Source: Sycon ciliatum (lineage: Eukaryota; Porifera; Calcarea; Leucosolenida; Sycettidae). Taken from it: a DNA stretch of 64,000 bases. The notes beneath the pieces were generated by a model. The model was not told where the DNA came from, made no database searches, and saw only the letters and a program-made list of their open reading frames with translations. Every line of letters begins with the position of its first letter. Positions within the stretch are counted from its first letter, which is position 1. The stretch is from the NCBI RefSeq assembly GCF_964019385.1, contig NC_088654.1, forward strand, positions 6,427,043 to 6,491,042, in the 5' to 3' direction. Shown piece by piece: positions 36,311 to 46,955 of this stretch. The translations under genes and the position numbers were made by a program.

Positions 36311-39300
36311 GTTGGACTGGTGACACGGGGCCGCCGTCAGTCGTCCGAGTGGAGCCCCTCGAGGAGGTATGTGGTGCGATCTCACCCATTATTGTGCACG
36401 TTGATGTTTGTCTTTCGTCTTCGTCTTCGTCTCCTGTTGTTGCTCTTGTTGATTCTGGTTCAAGTGTGTCGTTAGTGCATTCTAAATTGTTGCCTAATTT
36501 GACAGAGCGACCTCCTCTAGAGTCTGCTCCGCGGTTGTGTGCAGTCAATGGCGCACAACTTCCTGTCGTTGGATCCATGGATCTGTGTATGTCGCTAGGA
36601 AATCTGTCTTTCCAGCACACGGTTGTTGTCTCTCCTGGTATTCACTGCGACATGATTCTTGGTTCCGATTTTTTGTTGCAGCATGGTGGTGTATTAGATA
36701 TTGCTCGTGGTGTTGTGATGTTTGGCGATGTGTCTGTTCCGTTGCATGTTTCTGGTTCTGGGTGTCCTCCGTCACGTACGCCCTATGATCGTATTGTTCC
36801 GCGTAATACTTCCCCCTCATGTAATACTCATACTCCTCATTCTGATGCATGCTCCGACGATGTACCTGTTTCGTCGTATTCTTCTCGTGTTGCCCTTGAC
36901 GATTCATTGTCTGCACGGGTTGTTGAACCCATGGCTCAACCTGGCGTTGTCCCGGCCTGTGCGCCCGAAAGTGTGGCCGACCCTGTGGTATACTCATCTC
37001 GTGTGGTGTTTGAGATGGAGTTGTCGGTACCTGCAGGACATGTTGTCTTGGTGCCTTGTGCAGCTGTTGATGTGTGCACGGTTGCGATGGATTGCGTGGC
37101 AGATCCATTGGAGTCCTTTATGGCGAAGCATCCAGATGTGGCAGTGACTCCTAGTCTTGTAACTGTTGGCCCTAACCAAACACGTGTGGTTGTGGCTGTT
37201 GAAAATCATGCAAATCATCCTATACTCATTCATAAAAATACCAATGTTGCCGAACTTCATCAAATTCCTACAGATTGTGAACATATTGACGACACTGAAG
37301 CTATGGTTTCCTCAGTTTCACCCGACCCGATCCCGCTAACTGAGCAACGCAAGAAAGTCATCGATGAATATATCAACGCACAAAATCATCTCTCCACAGA
37401 ACAGTCTCGCACGCTCACTGAACTACTTCATGATAACCACGATTTATTTATCTTGCATGATGATGACTATGGCTACTGTGACATATTCCCTCATAAAATT
37501 AACACAGGACAAAATAACCCTATAAAACAACCTACCAGGCGGATTCCATATCACCGCCGGAAGGCTCTGCAAGATCTACTGAATACGCTGTTAAAGCAAG
37601 GCATAATACAAGAATCGATTAGTCCGTGGGCATCACCCATAGTATTGGTGCCAAAGAAGGATGGCTCTCTTCGACTCTGTATCGACTACAGGAAGTTGAA
37701 CTCTGTCACCGAGCCTGATGCTTACCCGATTCCCCGGGCGGATGACATGCTTGATTCCCTGTCTGGCTGTCGGTATTTCACGTCCCTTGACTTAGCGTCA
37801 GGGTACTGGCAAATAGCAATGGAAGGAAGCGACAAGGCTAAGACGGCATTTACCACGCCACTGGGCTTGTTTGAGTTTAATGTTCTGCCGATGGGCTGCA
37901 GGAATGGCCCAGCGACATTTCAGCGCGTAATGGAAGCAGTCCTGAGTGGCTTATGTAACACACCGGCCCAGCCATTCTGCCGTGTGTTCTTTGATGATGT
38001 CCTGAATGCCAGCGAAACGCTGTCTGGCCAACTCCAGATTCTGCTGCCCGTGTTCGCGCGAGTTCGGTCCGCTGGACTGCGGTTCAATCTGAAGAAATGC
38101 TCCTTCTTCCAGGAGGAGGTCACTTTCCTAGGACACCGCGTGTCAGCGGAGGGCATCTCCCCGAATGAGGCCAAACTCGTCGCGGTCAGGAACTGGAAGA
38201 CTCCGAAATCTGTCACAGCTGTCCGCGAGTTCCTTGGCTTCGCTGGATATTATCGCCGCTTCATCCGTGGGTTCGCCCAGCGTGCTGCTCCGCTGACTGC
38301 TCTGACAGGCAAGAATGCTCGCTTTGCGTGGTCGAAAGCTTGCGAAGCGGCGTTCCAGGCTCTGAAGCGTTCGCTTTCCAGTGCGCCGGTGATGGCGTAC
38401 CCCCAGTTTGAAGATTCAGCAGGTGCATTCATTCTGGACACCGATGCGAGCAATGTGTCGATTGGTGCAGTCCTCAGCCAGATCCAGGATGGAACTGAGC
38501 GACCAATTGGGTACGGCAGCCGTGTACTGACGAAAGCTGAGCGCAACTACGATGCTAGCGATCGTGAGGCCCTTGCTCTGGTCTATTTTGCGGAGTATTT
38601 CAGGCACTACTTGTTGGCACGACCATTTGTTGCCAGGACGGACAATACTGCGTTGACTGCACTCCGGAACCTGAAGGAACCCCGCGGACGGAAAGCACGT
38701 TGGCTTGACTGTTTATCCGAATATGAATTCCGAGTCGTCTACCGTCCAGGTCGCCAACATCTGAATGCTGATGGTCTGTCGCGCTTGATAGCCGAACCTG
38801 AAGCACATGTGCACAGTGAGTCTCCGCCACTGGCACCAACGCCGCCGCAAGATGCTGCCCCGTCTCCTCCGCCGAGTCCGCCGCCTCTTGCCCGTGATGT
38901 TCCGTTGTCAGCTGCTGATGAAGTGCCACTTGCTGTTGATGTTCCTCCGGCTGCTGAGATTATTCCTCCGGCCGTTTTTGTTCGTCCTCCTGGTTCCTCT
39001 GCTGCTGGACCGTTGCCGGATTGTTACAAGCCTCAGAGTCTTCTTGCTCCGTATGCTGATCCTGCTCTGTCTGAGTGTTTCACCCGATATGATGCTGCCA
39101 GTGGCAAGTTTGTTCGTCCGCCTGAAGCCGTTTCCCGTCCTCCCGACTGTCAACTGCCTGCCTTTACTGCTTCTCGTCCTGACCCGATTACGCTGTCCGA
39201 TGATGATTTTCCGCCGCTACAGCCGCCGTCGTCTGATCCGGTCCGTACTTCTTCTCCTGTTCCTCGTCGTTCTGGCCGTGTTCGCACTGCACCTGCTCGA

Positions 39301-39324
39301 CTAGCTGACTATGTCCTGGACTGA
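36302..39324 (+). CDS. pol: Pol: protease, reverse transcriptase, RNase H; no integrase
   Basis: Open for about 1007 codons in the -1 frame relative to gag. Protease: ALVDSGSSVSLV near residue 50 and later MILGSDFLLQHGG. RT from about residue 440: WASPIVLVPKKDGSLRLCID, YFTSLDLASGYWQI, LPMGCRNGPATFQR and the catalytic box VFFDDVL (FFDD instead of the usual YxDD) near 566, then KCSFFQEEVTFLGH. RNase H from about 710: LDTDASNVSIGAVLS, DREALALVYF, RTDNTAL, NADGLSR supply all acidic residues. After residue 835, where Ty3/gypsy elements carry integrase (HHCC and DD35E), there is only about 175 residues of proline-rich sequence ending RRSGRVRTAPARLADYVLD, a tail like that found after integrase. The integrase seems to have been removed in frame. 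Confidence 0.9.
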
Positions 39325-39395
39325 GTTTATTATTTGGTTTGTTTTCTTTTGTTGTTTCCTAGGTATTTCGTTCATTCCCGTGGACGTGAATTTTA

Positions 39396-39410
39396 GCTAG
39401 GGGGGCACAG
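39396..39410 (+). promoter_or_regulatory. Polypurine tract
   Basis: AGCTAGGGGGGCACAG precedes the 3' LTR start TGTAATAGG. It is the expected plus-strand primer, short and interrupted by pyrimidines. Confidence 0.6.
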
Positions 39411-39660
39411 TGTAATAGGTGTATGTATGCTACGACCTGAATACTCACTATTTGTATTTCCCGCTCGTTCCCCTTGGCAATGAGCCACTCACATAGAAGA
39501 GCGCATGCTCCAGGTTCTGTTCTGTTCTAGTCTTGTCTTGAGTTGTCGTTGTCCTGTTCTCCTTCTGTTTACACTCTTATCAAATACTTCTAATTATCCA
39601 ATCATATAAAACCCTTGTGTTCCGGTGTGAGGGGGCATCATTAGCCGGGAGCAGCTAACA
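39411..39660 (+). repeat. Ty3 element 3' LTR
   Basis: 250 bp, by eye the same as 32766-33015 at every base. Followed by CATG, the right target duplication. Confidence 0.93.
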
Positions 39661-39664
39661 CATG

Positions 39665-39929
39665 CACTTACGTACTCACCTTTTGTCTCCTTTTGTTCCG
39701 TTGGCCTGGGTAGCTACTTGCGCGCCCATATTTGCCATAGCTACCCAGGCCCTTTATCTTGCCGTTCAGACTTGATCTCTCATTCTCTCTTTTCTCACTC
39801 TTCAATGTAGTCGTTTCGTTCGTCTTGGTCTCTTGTCTCGTCGTCTATAATAAATGTTGTTCCCCCAACCTACCTGTTCCCGTTGTAATGTCTGGATATG
39901 TCGTCAGTCGTCTTGTTTCGAACTCAACA
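39665..39929 (+). repeat. TRIM-like LTR b, right part
   Basis: Continuation of the middle TRIM LTR after the Ty3 insertion. It lacks about 10 bases (the AATAATCACC stretch) relative to LTRs a and c and ends GAACTCAACA. Confidence 0.88.
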
Positions 39930-40457
39930 TTGGCGCCCGATTATTGAGTGACCCACGACCCTGAGATCATCCCATGCCCAGCCGTCCTCAACCGCCATTC
40001 GTCTCGTCTATGTCAAATTGTCAACCTCGTCTCGTCCATGTCAGTCTCGTCTCTCCTACGCCAACCTCGTCTCGTCTCTATCAACCTCGTCTCTCCTACG
40101 CCAACCTCGTCTCGTCGTGTCGTTCAAGCCATGCAGCTCAGGTCAGCTACCTTTCTCTCTTTCTTTTTTTTGTATGCGTTCCTTCTTCGTCAAATTTATT
40201 TTCGTGAATTTTTTTGTAGTGTGTGTGCGCGCGTGTGTTCGTAAAACATTACCAAGTTAGGGGTCCGATCATGGTGAGCCACGCTCTAATTTTTGGATGT
40301 TTAGCAAAAGTGTAACTAGGCTGTATTAGCCGTGCAACATACTAGTAATTCACGTTCCTCGTCAAACTCCAATAGTTATTACACACTATAAGTAGTACAG
40401 GAATGATCTGCAGTGCATTTTTAGTAAACACATTCGTGAGATCCGTGCGCGCGTGCA

Positions 40458-40500
<43 letters not shown>

Positions 40501-40564
40501 TCTCCTCCAGTCATTTTTTTTCTCTCCGCGAGGACGCGGGATTTTTTTTCATGGAGGGGTGGTA
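39930..40564 (+). other. TRIM internal domain 2, non-coding
   Basis: Starts TTGGCGCCCGATTATTGAGTGACC, which is the PBS region without the long tRNA piece of domain 1, although CCCACGACCCTGAGATCAT still resembles the complement of a tRNA-Lys. Then it follows domain 1, with a pure (TG)n run at 40460-40496 and purine tract GGAGGGGTGGTA. Confidence 0.8.
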
Positions 40565-40881
40565 TGTTAGGTACCTCCTCCCGTACCTTTTCTAGCTGGC
40601 CTGCATGCACTTACGTACTCACCTTTTGTCTCCTTTTGCTCCGTTGGCCTGGGTAGCTACTTGCGCGCCCATATTTGCCATAGCTACCCAGGCCCTTTAT
40701 CTTGCCGTTCAGACTTGATCTCTCTCTCTCTCTTTTCTCACTCGTCAATAATCACCATGTAGTCGTTTCGTTCGTCTTGGTCTCTTGTCTCGTCGTCTAT
40801 AATAAATGTCGTTCCCCCAACCTACCTGTTCCCGTTGTAATGTCTGGATATGTCGTCAGTCGTCCTGTTTCGAACTCAACA
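40565..40881 (+). repeat. TRIM-like LTR c
   Basis: 317 bp, nearly identical to LTR a. It holds the intact GGCCTGCATGCACTTACG site that is interrupted in LTR b. Followed by CTTT, the right target duplication of the whole array. Confidence 0.88.
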
Positions 40882-40885
40882 CTTT

Positions 40886-41165
40886 CATGGATTCTCGCAT
40901 TATGCTCGTAAAATCCTCATACAGTGTATTATGTTTTGGCACCCGGGGATATTATATTCACTTTGTTGTACTTATCGAGCCTCAAAGTTCGGAAATTTGT
41001 GCCTTTTTTCGTACTTGCAAGTTGCAAGTGGCCATAAGTACAACAAAATACATGAGTATCCCCATATAAAAGGTGTCCATGCATGTTAGAGATCAACATG
41101 GAAAAGAGAAAACATTACTTCTTCTATTCATTACTTGATTTCTTTTGTAATTCAGTGAAAATATT
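40886..41165. other. Unassigned flank of the LTR complex
   Basis: GATTCTCGCATTATGCTCGTAAAATC resembles the GATTATGCTCG stretch left of the complex, so the LTR element entered an older MITE-like repeat. No gene seen. Confidence 0.4.
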
Positions 41166-41543
41166 ATTTTATAATAGCTATAAAGAGAACAAATTCTGCT
41201 GTCATCGCCACACTACAACAAAGTCATGAAGGTTTACCAAAATCGATTTTCTTGTCACAATCATCAGTGGAAAGCCGTGACTGAAGAATAACCATGCCAA
41301 ATCAATAATTTATCTACATTCAATAATGTGTTACGAGAACATTTTAGCTATTTTTAGCACTTTGTTTTGTTCTCGTAACACATTATTGAATGTAGATAAA
41401 TTATTGATTTGGCATGGTTATTCTTCAGTCACGGCTTTCCACTGATGATTGTGACAAGAAAATCGATTTTGGTAAACCTTCATGACTTTGTTGTAGTGTG
41501 GCGATGACAGCAGAATTTGTTCTCTTTATAGCTATTATAAAAT
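41166..41543. repeat. 378-bp palindrome: 175-bp arms, 28-bp loop
   Basis: The left arm 41166-41340 and right arm 41369-41543 are reverse complements with at most a few mismatches; the loop is 41341-41368. No coding frame of note. It could be a foldback MITE or a source of long hairpin RNA. AAAATATTATTT occurs at 41158-41169 and again at 41567-41578, a possible but asymmetric target duplication. Confidence 0.9.
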
Positions 41544-44209
41544 TGTTGTCTCCACGTCGATTATTTAAAATATTATTTCATTGCCAAATTCGTTTGAGTT
41601 ACCTTTGGAAATTATCATGTTCAACTGTCTTCGTAATCATCATACTCGTCCAACCGATGTCATTCTCATTCATCACCCTGCGCATAATCAGCTCATCGCT
41701 CCCGTAGCTCCTCTTCTCCTTCCATCGTGACCGAACATCAACTATACATCAATTTAGAGCAATATCCATAGCCTGCAGTCATACCATGGTTGCTAAAATC
41801 CCGAGGTCATGACTTCGTAACATGCATACTGTACAAATGTGATGTACATTATACCGGTACATGACATGTACACGGAGGTTTGCGGACTACCCGCCACTAT
41901 CTCGTCCGCCCCGGAATACCTGATGAAGGCCGATTCACTCGCATCTTCTGCTACATGTACTGTGTCAGTGTGAGAAAGAACTTTGAAGAAAACGAGTTCG
42001 AGCATACAATACTGTATTGCCATGATTTATACCCTGCTTTTCATTGAAAACACTATCCGCATGACCTCCGAACCCTTTACCATGCAGACCACCAGCACTG
42101 ATCAGGTGCATTGTACACAATAATGTATAGACTACATACTAGAACTGTGGTACAATCGTGTAGTTATGCTCCTACCTCCTAGAGGATGCCAATTTATGCT
42201 CCAAATTTTCAACCACCAAATTATGCCAATAATTATGCCGGCATAATGGAAATTTACAGCTGACCATGTTTATGCAATCAACGGAATTCCGCCACCTTGC
42301 AGTTGATTTTCCCCATTTCTCTCCTCATCAATCCCTACTTGTCTTTGTACATACATGTACATCTACATCTACTGTTCTTTCAATCAAATGAACCCCTCGA
42401 TAGGCACATTGCCTTTGGGTCATTTCATAATAATAATAACAGTCAATTTTTTCTTCAGACTTTTCCCGTTTGTCTCTTTCCCTCAAACCAGTTAACAAAA
42501 TATTAATAATAATAATAAATAATCCGCCGGTGCCTACCGCTTCTCAGTTTCCGGCATACCTAGTTTCACGTGTTGAACAATATAGTCTAAATCCGCTACT
42601 GCAGTTATTTTGTTTTAGTGCCTTTCCAGTGTTCTATTAGCACCGCTGGTTCTCAATCTATTGTTCCTCCTCTCATTTGACTTAGAAAATCTCAGATTTT
42701 GAGTTTTTTGCGTTCCATACATAATTTTATTTTCATTATTTTATTGGTTTGGTGAGACTCCCATGATAGGTATCCCTTTATCTCTCGAGAATCCGTAAAT
42801 AAACAAACAACAACAACAACACTGACGGTATCCCAATTTGAGGATGGACAGAAGATGAAGTGCAGCTTTCTTGAACACCGACGTTTTGTCTACATTGTAG
42901 CTGAAACATCTCATCTGGCGTCTAGAACGCAATTATTATGAGTTGTGAGTGCCAGCTGAGCTGAACACAAGCTGGACACCATTCGTCAGCTGGGAATTTG
43001 CATCGAAGCTCTTGATAGCCACGATAAGCATAATTATACAGAGGTAACATTGTTTGACTCAATACGCATGCAGGTGATACCACTAGTGGCACTACAATGT
43101 AAATGGTGCAAAATTGATGCAACAGCAAATAATTATGTACTTCGTACAATCACGAACAACTGTAAGGCAAGTGTTCATGCCTGTCATAGAAGAATTTCAG
43201 CCCGGAATACTTGTTGTCATGGTCATAAAATTATACAGGACTTGAGTTGGCTCTGGACATAAACACACTTGTGGTGAATACGGTCATTATTGCGAGAAAA
43301 ATATTTAGCCATCGTCACCTGATGCCGCACTACAAGCAATATTTCATGTACATGTATGTGAGACTCAATTGCATCCACAAGGCCGTAGATGCATGTAAGC
43401 ACACAATGCTGTACAGTTTAAGTAGTAATCGACATGTGGTGCCTTCCTGCTGCACATGCATGTGCAGCAAGTTGGCAACGACGCATGACCTCCGGTATAC
43501 ATGTACTAGTATCCTTATACATGTACCTGGTCACTCGATAGGCGATGCTGACTGTACTAATCTTATCCATATTACCCGATAGGCTATAGCACACTGCGTC
43601 AGATCACTATGCAACAAAACAAGAGCTTTGGAGCGAATTCTACACTGAAGCAAAGTAGGTTTCAACGGTACAGCACTAGTCACAATGAGGGGAGTTACGA
43701 GGATGGTTGGGCCGTGACGCATAGATGATGATTGTTAATGATTCGTGCATGGTGGAAAATTACCACCAATGGCGATGATATCGCTTTCACAACAATGAAA
43801 TCAGTAGGAGCGGTGACACAACCTTACTGCTCCAAGTAGGATTTACAAGCGAGTGAAGGGAGAGCAGATTGGTCTAATAGCAGACCGGGTCTAAGCAAGG
43901 AAGTAATCGGCATCAGAGGTGAGCTTGCACATCAGAAAACAGATGATGATCACCAAACACAGAGAAGTTGGCTATGTGTATGTTTGCGTCACTGTGTGTT
44001 CATGTGCGTGTGTCTGCATGTGCGTTTGTGTATATGCGCGCACATCTGTGTGTGAGAGAGAGGCAGACAGACAGATAGCATATGGTGGGAGGGATCAAGG
44101 TCTGACTTCAGAGTTAAATGCTGACGGTGTGGAATAGCAACAGTGCGAAATCGGGCAGGGTGGTTAATGGCCCACACTGGAGCCGAGTAGGAGCGCCAGT
44201 GGTTGAGGG
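41544..44209. other. Unassigned sequence, traces of repeats
   Basis: About 2.6 kb without a supported gene. 42175-42250 has AATTATGCC/GGCATAATGG motifs like the hAT MITE ends. At 42797-42822 AATAAACAAACAACAACAACAAC looks like the 3' end and (CAA)n tail of a truncated LINE on the plus strand. 43980-44060 is TG-rich. Confidence 0.4.
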
Positions 44210-44522
44210 CTAGCACAGGAGTAGCAGCAGCTCCAGCCTAGGAAGATCAGCTTCTGGATGAAAATCTCCCTTACACAGTAGGTACCAAGCTTCACTAGCA
44301 GATTGCCGGCAGGGGCGCAAGGCGAGCACCCGTACATCCCTCAAGCCACCAGAGCCGCAGTACTTGGACACGATCCAGGTGCTTATCCGCCAACAATGCT
44401 GAGAAGGCACTGGAGCCATACAGGAACTTATGATCGAGCATGACCACAGGCTTGAAATACAGGGTCCGGCTTTGAATACTGAGACAGCGACGTCTCCTCC
44501 ACAGAACACCACTCAGCCTCAC
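44210..44522 (-). pseudogene. LINE RT fragment
   Basis: Minus-strand frame GVLWRRRRCLSIQSRTLYFK, then FLYGSSAFSALLADKHLDRV, aligns with GVLWRMRRCLSTHGRITYFQ and LLYGSNAFSTSL of the LINE at 6972. It is a stub of the region after the RT palm, with stops and shifts beyond. Confidence 0.7.
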
Positions 44523-45207
44523 TATTGCATTATTTTCGCTTTTTCATGATTTTTACGTTAGAGCACACAGCACTCGATGGAACATTTACCAGTGACTAAA
44601 TAACTCCGCGTCTCCGACCACAACTGCAGCGTTCCCGTGAGCCTGTTGGATTTCCGTCAGCCTGTTGAGATTATCTTCATCTCGTCACATGTGAGCCTGT
44701 GTGTTTCATCCGTATCGTGGCACGATTACACAAGCACGATTTCCAACAAGGCCGGTTCCGTTGCTCGAAGGGTTGGCGGTAAGAATTGCTACGCCGTCTG
44801 TGGCTGTATGGGAATTTGGCGAGTCGTCGTCTTTCTCCATAAATCCTGATCGTCACCCGAACAACAGCCACTATTGCCTAAAAACTACGACACAACAGTA
44901 TCAAGCTCGCCCCAGCAGAAGGACGCGAATGACGAGCGCTAAGACGGAGAAAGAGAGACAGGGTTAGCGAGAGCTGACTAGTGCAGGTACGCTGTCATCT
45001 CCTGAGGTGGTGCCTGGTGGGCCAAGCAGGGAAGTGAAACGGAGGAAAATAGAAGGCTTACGTAGGCACCGAAACCTATTGCCTGTCACATACTAAGTGC
45101 CATTTAGCGTTGACAGCTAGCTGTCAGCTGACAGCCTCAACAATTTGAAAATCTGCTAAAAAAACTCTTGATCAGAACTCTGCGCACTCTCAAACCGCGA
45201 TATTCAT
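44523..45207. other. Unassigned sequence
   Basis: No supported gene. Short frames at 44637-44967 have no recognisable domain. Confidence 0.4.
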
Positions 45208-45960
45208 GTTAAAACAAAATGGCGTCACGATTTATTGAAAGTGGTATAGTTGGTGGAACGAGTGTTCAAACCCATTTGAACTTCATACTGTTCGTCTTCT
45301 TTTTGACATGCTCCCTTTCCATCGTCCTTAGCTTTTATTTGTTGAGAGCTGTTTTGGCTTTCTCCTATACCTCTGGGGGATGCCAAGTGATGGTTTTGAG
45401 AGGCTGGTGATGGCTGTGAGCGAGAGTTTGCCGATCGGCGTCGTCCTCGCTATAGCGATGAAAATACTAGTTACTGCGCACCTGGCAGATATCACAACAC
45501 GTCGGAGCGTCCAGGAGCAAAGGAATCTTGGGTTTTCACTGGAATCTAGTTCCTCCAGCATCGTGTAGCCCACCGTCGGTGAATGGCGGTCCAGAAAGGT
45601 CGAAACTGGTCTTCTGCAGCATCTCGCAGTCCTGCGAGGCACACTGAATACGCCTGTCATGTATTCTACAAATAAAAATCACGAAGTTGTGGACTTTACA
45701 GTGATGAGTCTATCCTGTATGCTGCAAAAGACGCAGGAAATGTGACTGGTGTCTGTACACTCAGTGACTGGACGCCAACACCCCAGTCTTCTCCTGCAGG
45801 ATCTGTTTGACATTGACATTATGCAGTAGGTCGGCATTGACCTGGTTTGGCAGCTATCGTTATAGTATCTGCCTGGTTGGATGTAGCAGGTTGGTGTTTG
45901 CTCGTCGTCCAGTCCGGAATTTTCTTGTAACTCACGGTGGAGTACGCGCAGGGTTTGTGA
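45208..45960. repeat. Left arm of a large inverted repeat
   Basis: Matches 47985-48737 in reverse complement. The outer part (to about 45800) is nearly identical; the inner part is more diverged and contains small indels. The spacer is about 2 kb. Confidence 0.88.
45328..45660 (-). CDS. Hypothetical 110-residue ORF (left arm)
   Basis: Open frame starting MTGVFSVPRRTARCCRRPVS and ending KQLSTNKS. The opposite arm keeps the same frame open (48284-48616) with one residue difference seen (E for V after YTML). No known domain, Arg/Ser-rich. An opposite-strand 63-codon frame (45219-45410, MASRFIESGIVGG) is also open in both arms. Neither is established as a gene; preservation may simply mean a recent duplication. 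Confidence 0.25.
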   Translation of the reverse strand: MTGVFSVPRRTARCCRRPVSTFLDRHSPTVGYTMLEELDSSENPRFLCSWTLRRVVISARCAVTSIFIAIARTTPIGKLSLTAITSLSKPSLGIPQRYRRKPKQLSTNKS

Positions 45961-46600
45961 TCATCCCTGTTCACTTCAATATTATCAAACACAACGTTCC
46001 CTTTGTCACTCATCTTATCCTGAGTACTGAATTTGCTGACAATATTGCACCATACTTGTCACAACCTACCGCCACTGCTGGCGGTGGCGACTGGTTCGTC
46101 AATGGCGGTGACCAGGCTGACTGACTAGCTTCGAGACAGCGGCCTCGTTGTCAATCCCGCGGCAGCCTAAAGGTTGATTTTATTCATCCAGCCTTAGCGC
46201 CATGTTGACGATGCCCTAGTGACTGTGTGTCATGGATTGCCTTGCCATCAGCGGTCATTGCCGTCCACCTTGATGCAGCCCTCAACAACTGGCTCAGCCC
46301 ATGGGAGTCTCAAGTGGACAAAATTGTTGCCAAAGTAGCTCAGAAGATTGGTGCATCGTGGTGTAGGTGAGCACATAACTAGGACTTCCCAGCGTCTATT
46401 TGTCCAGGCTGCGATACTATGTGACATGCTGTACTGCACATTCTTTTCAGCACTGCAAGGCCGGCAGCTGGACCGACTGCAGGGGCCGCGCACATGCAGG
46501 CCGCCTGTTGCCAGTGCAGCATTCTGGAACGTTCCTTCCTTCTGAGATCCGTGGAATAATAACTTTCTTTGCTTCAAAGCAAGTTGCTTACCTTTCTGTT
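45760..46600 (+). pseudogene. Decayed LINE reverse transcriptase
   Basis: Stops and frameshifts throughout, but order is kept: DLFDIDI, then GVRAGFVIIPVHFNIIKHNV (compare GVPQGSVLGPILFNIYT), TEFADNIAPYLSQP (compare LQFADDIGL), VAQKIGASW, and FFSALQGRQLDRLQG. It is the same LINE type as 6972 and 52611, much older. Confidence 0.7.
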
Positions 46601-46851
46601 GTGCTCCCAGTGTCCTTACAACAATAACCTATAGCAATATTTTATTTTCCTTTCCATTCCCCAACCAATGAATACTACGATGTCGATTCTATTTCTTCAT
46701 ACTTTGGTGTGTGCCCGCGCACGCACGTGTGTGTGTATACCTCACTCGCCACTCGAAGTTCTGTTCCCCATCACTGGAACACTGCCTGTTCTTTCAGGAC
46801 CTGCCATCATCTGCGGATGGGCATTCAATAATTGTATTGTGTGTGTGTTTC

Positions 46852-46955
46852 ATTCAGAATCAGATCCGCTATCATTGCTATTAGAGAAAATCTGTGGGTT
46901 CACATCCAGTGCATTTTTAGATCTGCGTGCTTTTCTCGCCACGGGCGCATACATG
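46852..46955 (+). repeat. Dispersed repeat also found in every F-box unit
   Basis: CAGATCCGCTATCATTGCTAT and GTGGGTTCACATCCAGTGCA match the F-box unit segment at 10555-10650 with moderate divergence, with no F-box sequence next to it. Confidence 0.7.

Larger units (their letters stand above)
32766..39660 (+). mobile_element. Ty3/gypsy LTR retrotransposon lacking integrase
   Basis: 6895-bp element inserted in the middle LTR of the TRIM-like array. LTRs of 250 bp (TGTAATAGG...AGCTAACA) appear identical by eye. CATG is duplicated at 32762-32765 and 39661-39664, and the empty sequence GGCCTGCATGCACTTACG is preserved at 40598. It has a PBS for tRNA-Leu, a leader of about 2.2-2.4 kb, gag, a -1 frameshift site, and pol with protease, RT and RNase H, then a proline-rich C-terminus and a purine tract before the 3' LTR. 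No integrase is encoded anywhere in the element. Confidence 0.92.
31701..40881 (+). mobile_element. TRIM-like LTR element with three LTRs and two internal domains, host of a nested Ty3 element
   Basis: Order: LTR (31701-32017), internal 1 (32018-32722), LTR (32723-32765 plus 39665-39929), internal 2 (39930-40564), LTR (40565-40881). The whole array is flanked by CTTT (31697-31700 and 40882-40885), a 4-bp target duplication. LTRs are about 310-317 bp, start TGTTAGG and end CTCAACA. The internal domains are 705 and 635 bp and hold no plausible protein gene, which fits terminal-repeat retrotransposons in miniature. Mobilisation would need proteins in trans. The LTR-internal-LTR-internal-LTR layout is known for some TRIMs and may come from recombination. 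Confidence 0.85.

Noticed and set aside
36294..39324. Complete, autonomous Ty3 pol
   Set aside because: No integrase motifs after RNase H. The C-terminus is proline-rich only.
41158..41578. 12-bp target duplication AAAATATTATTT around the palindrome
   Set aside because: The right copy is 24 bp away from the arm end and the sequence is simple AT, so it may be chance; kept only as a possibility.
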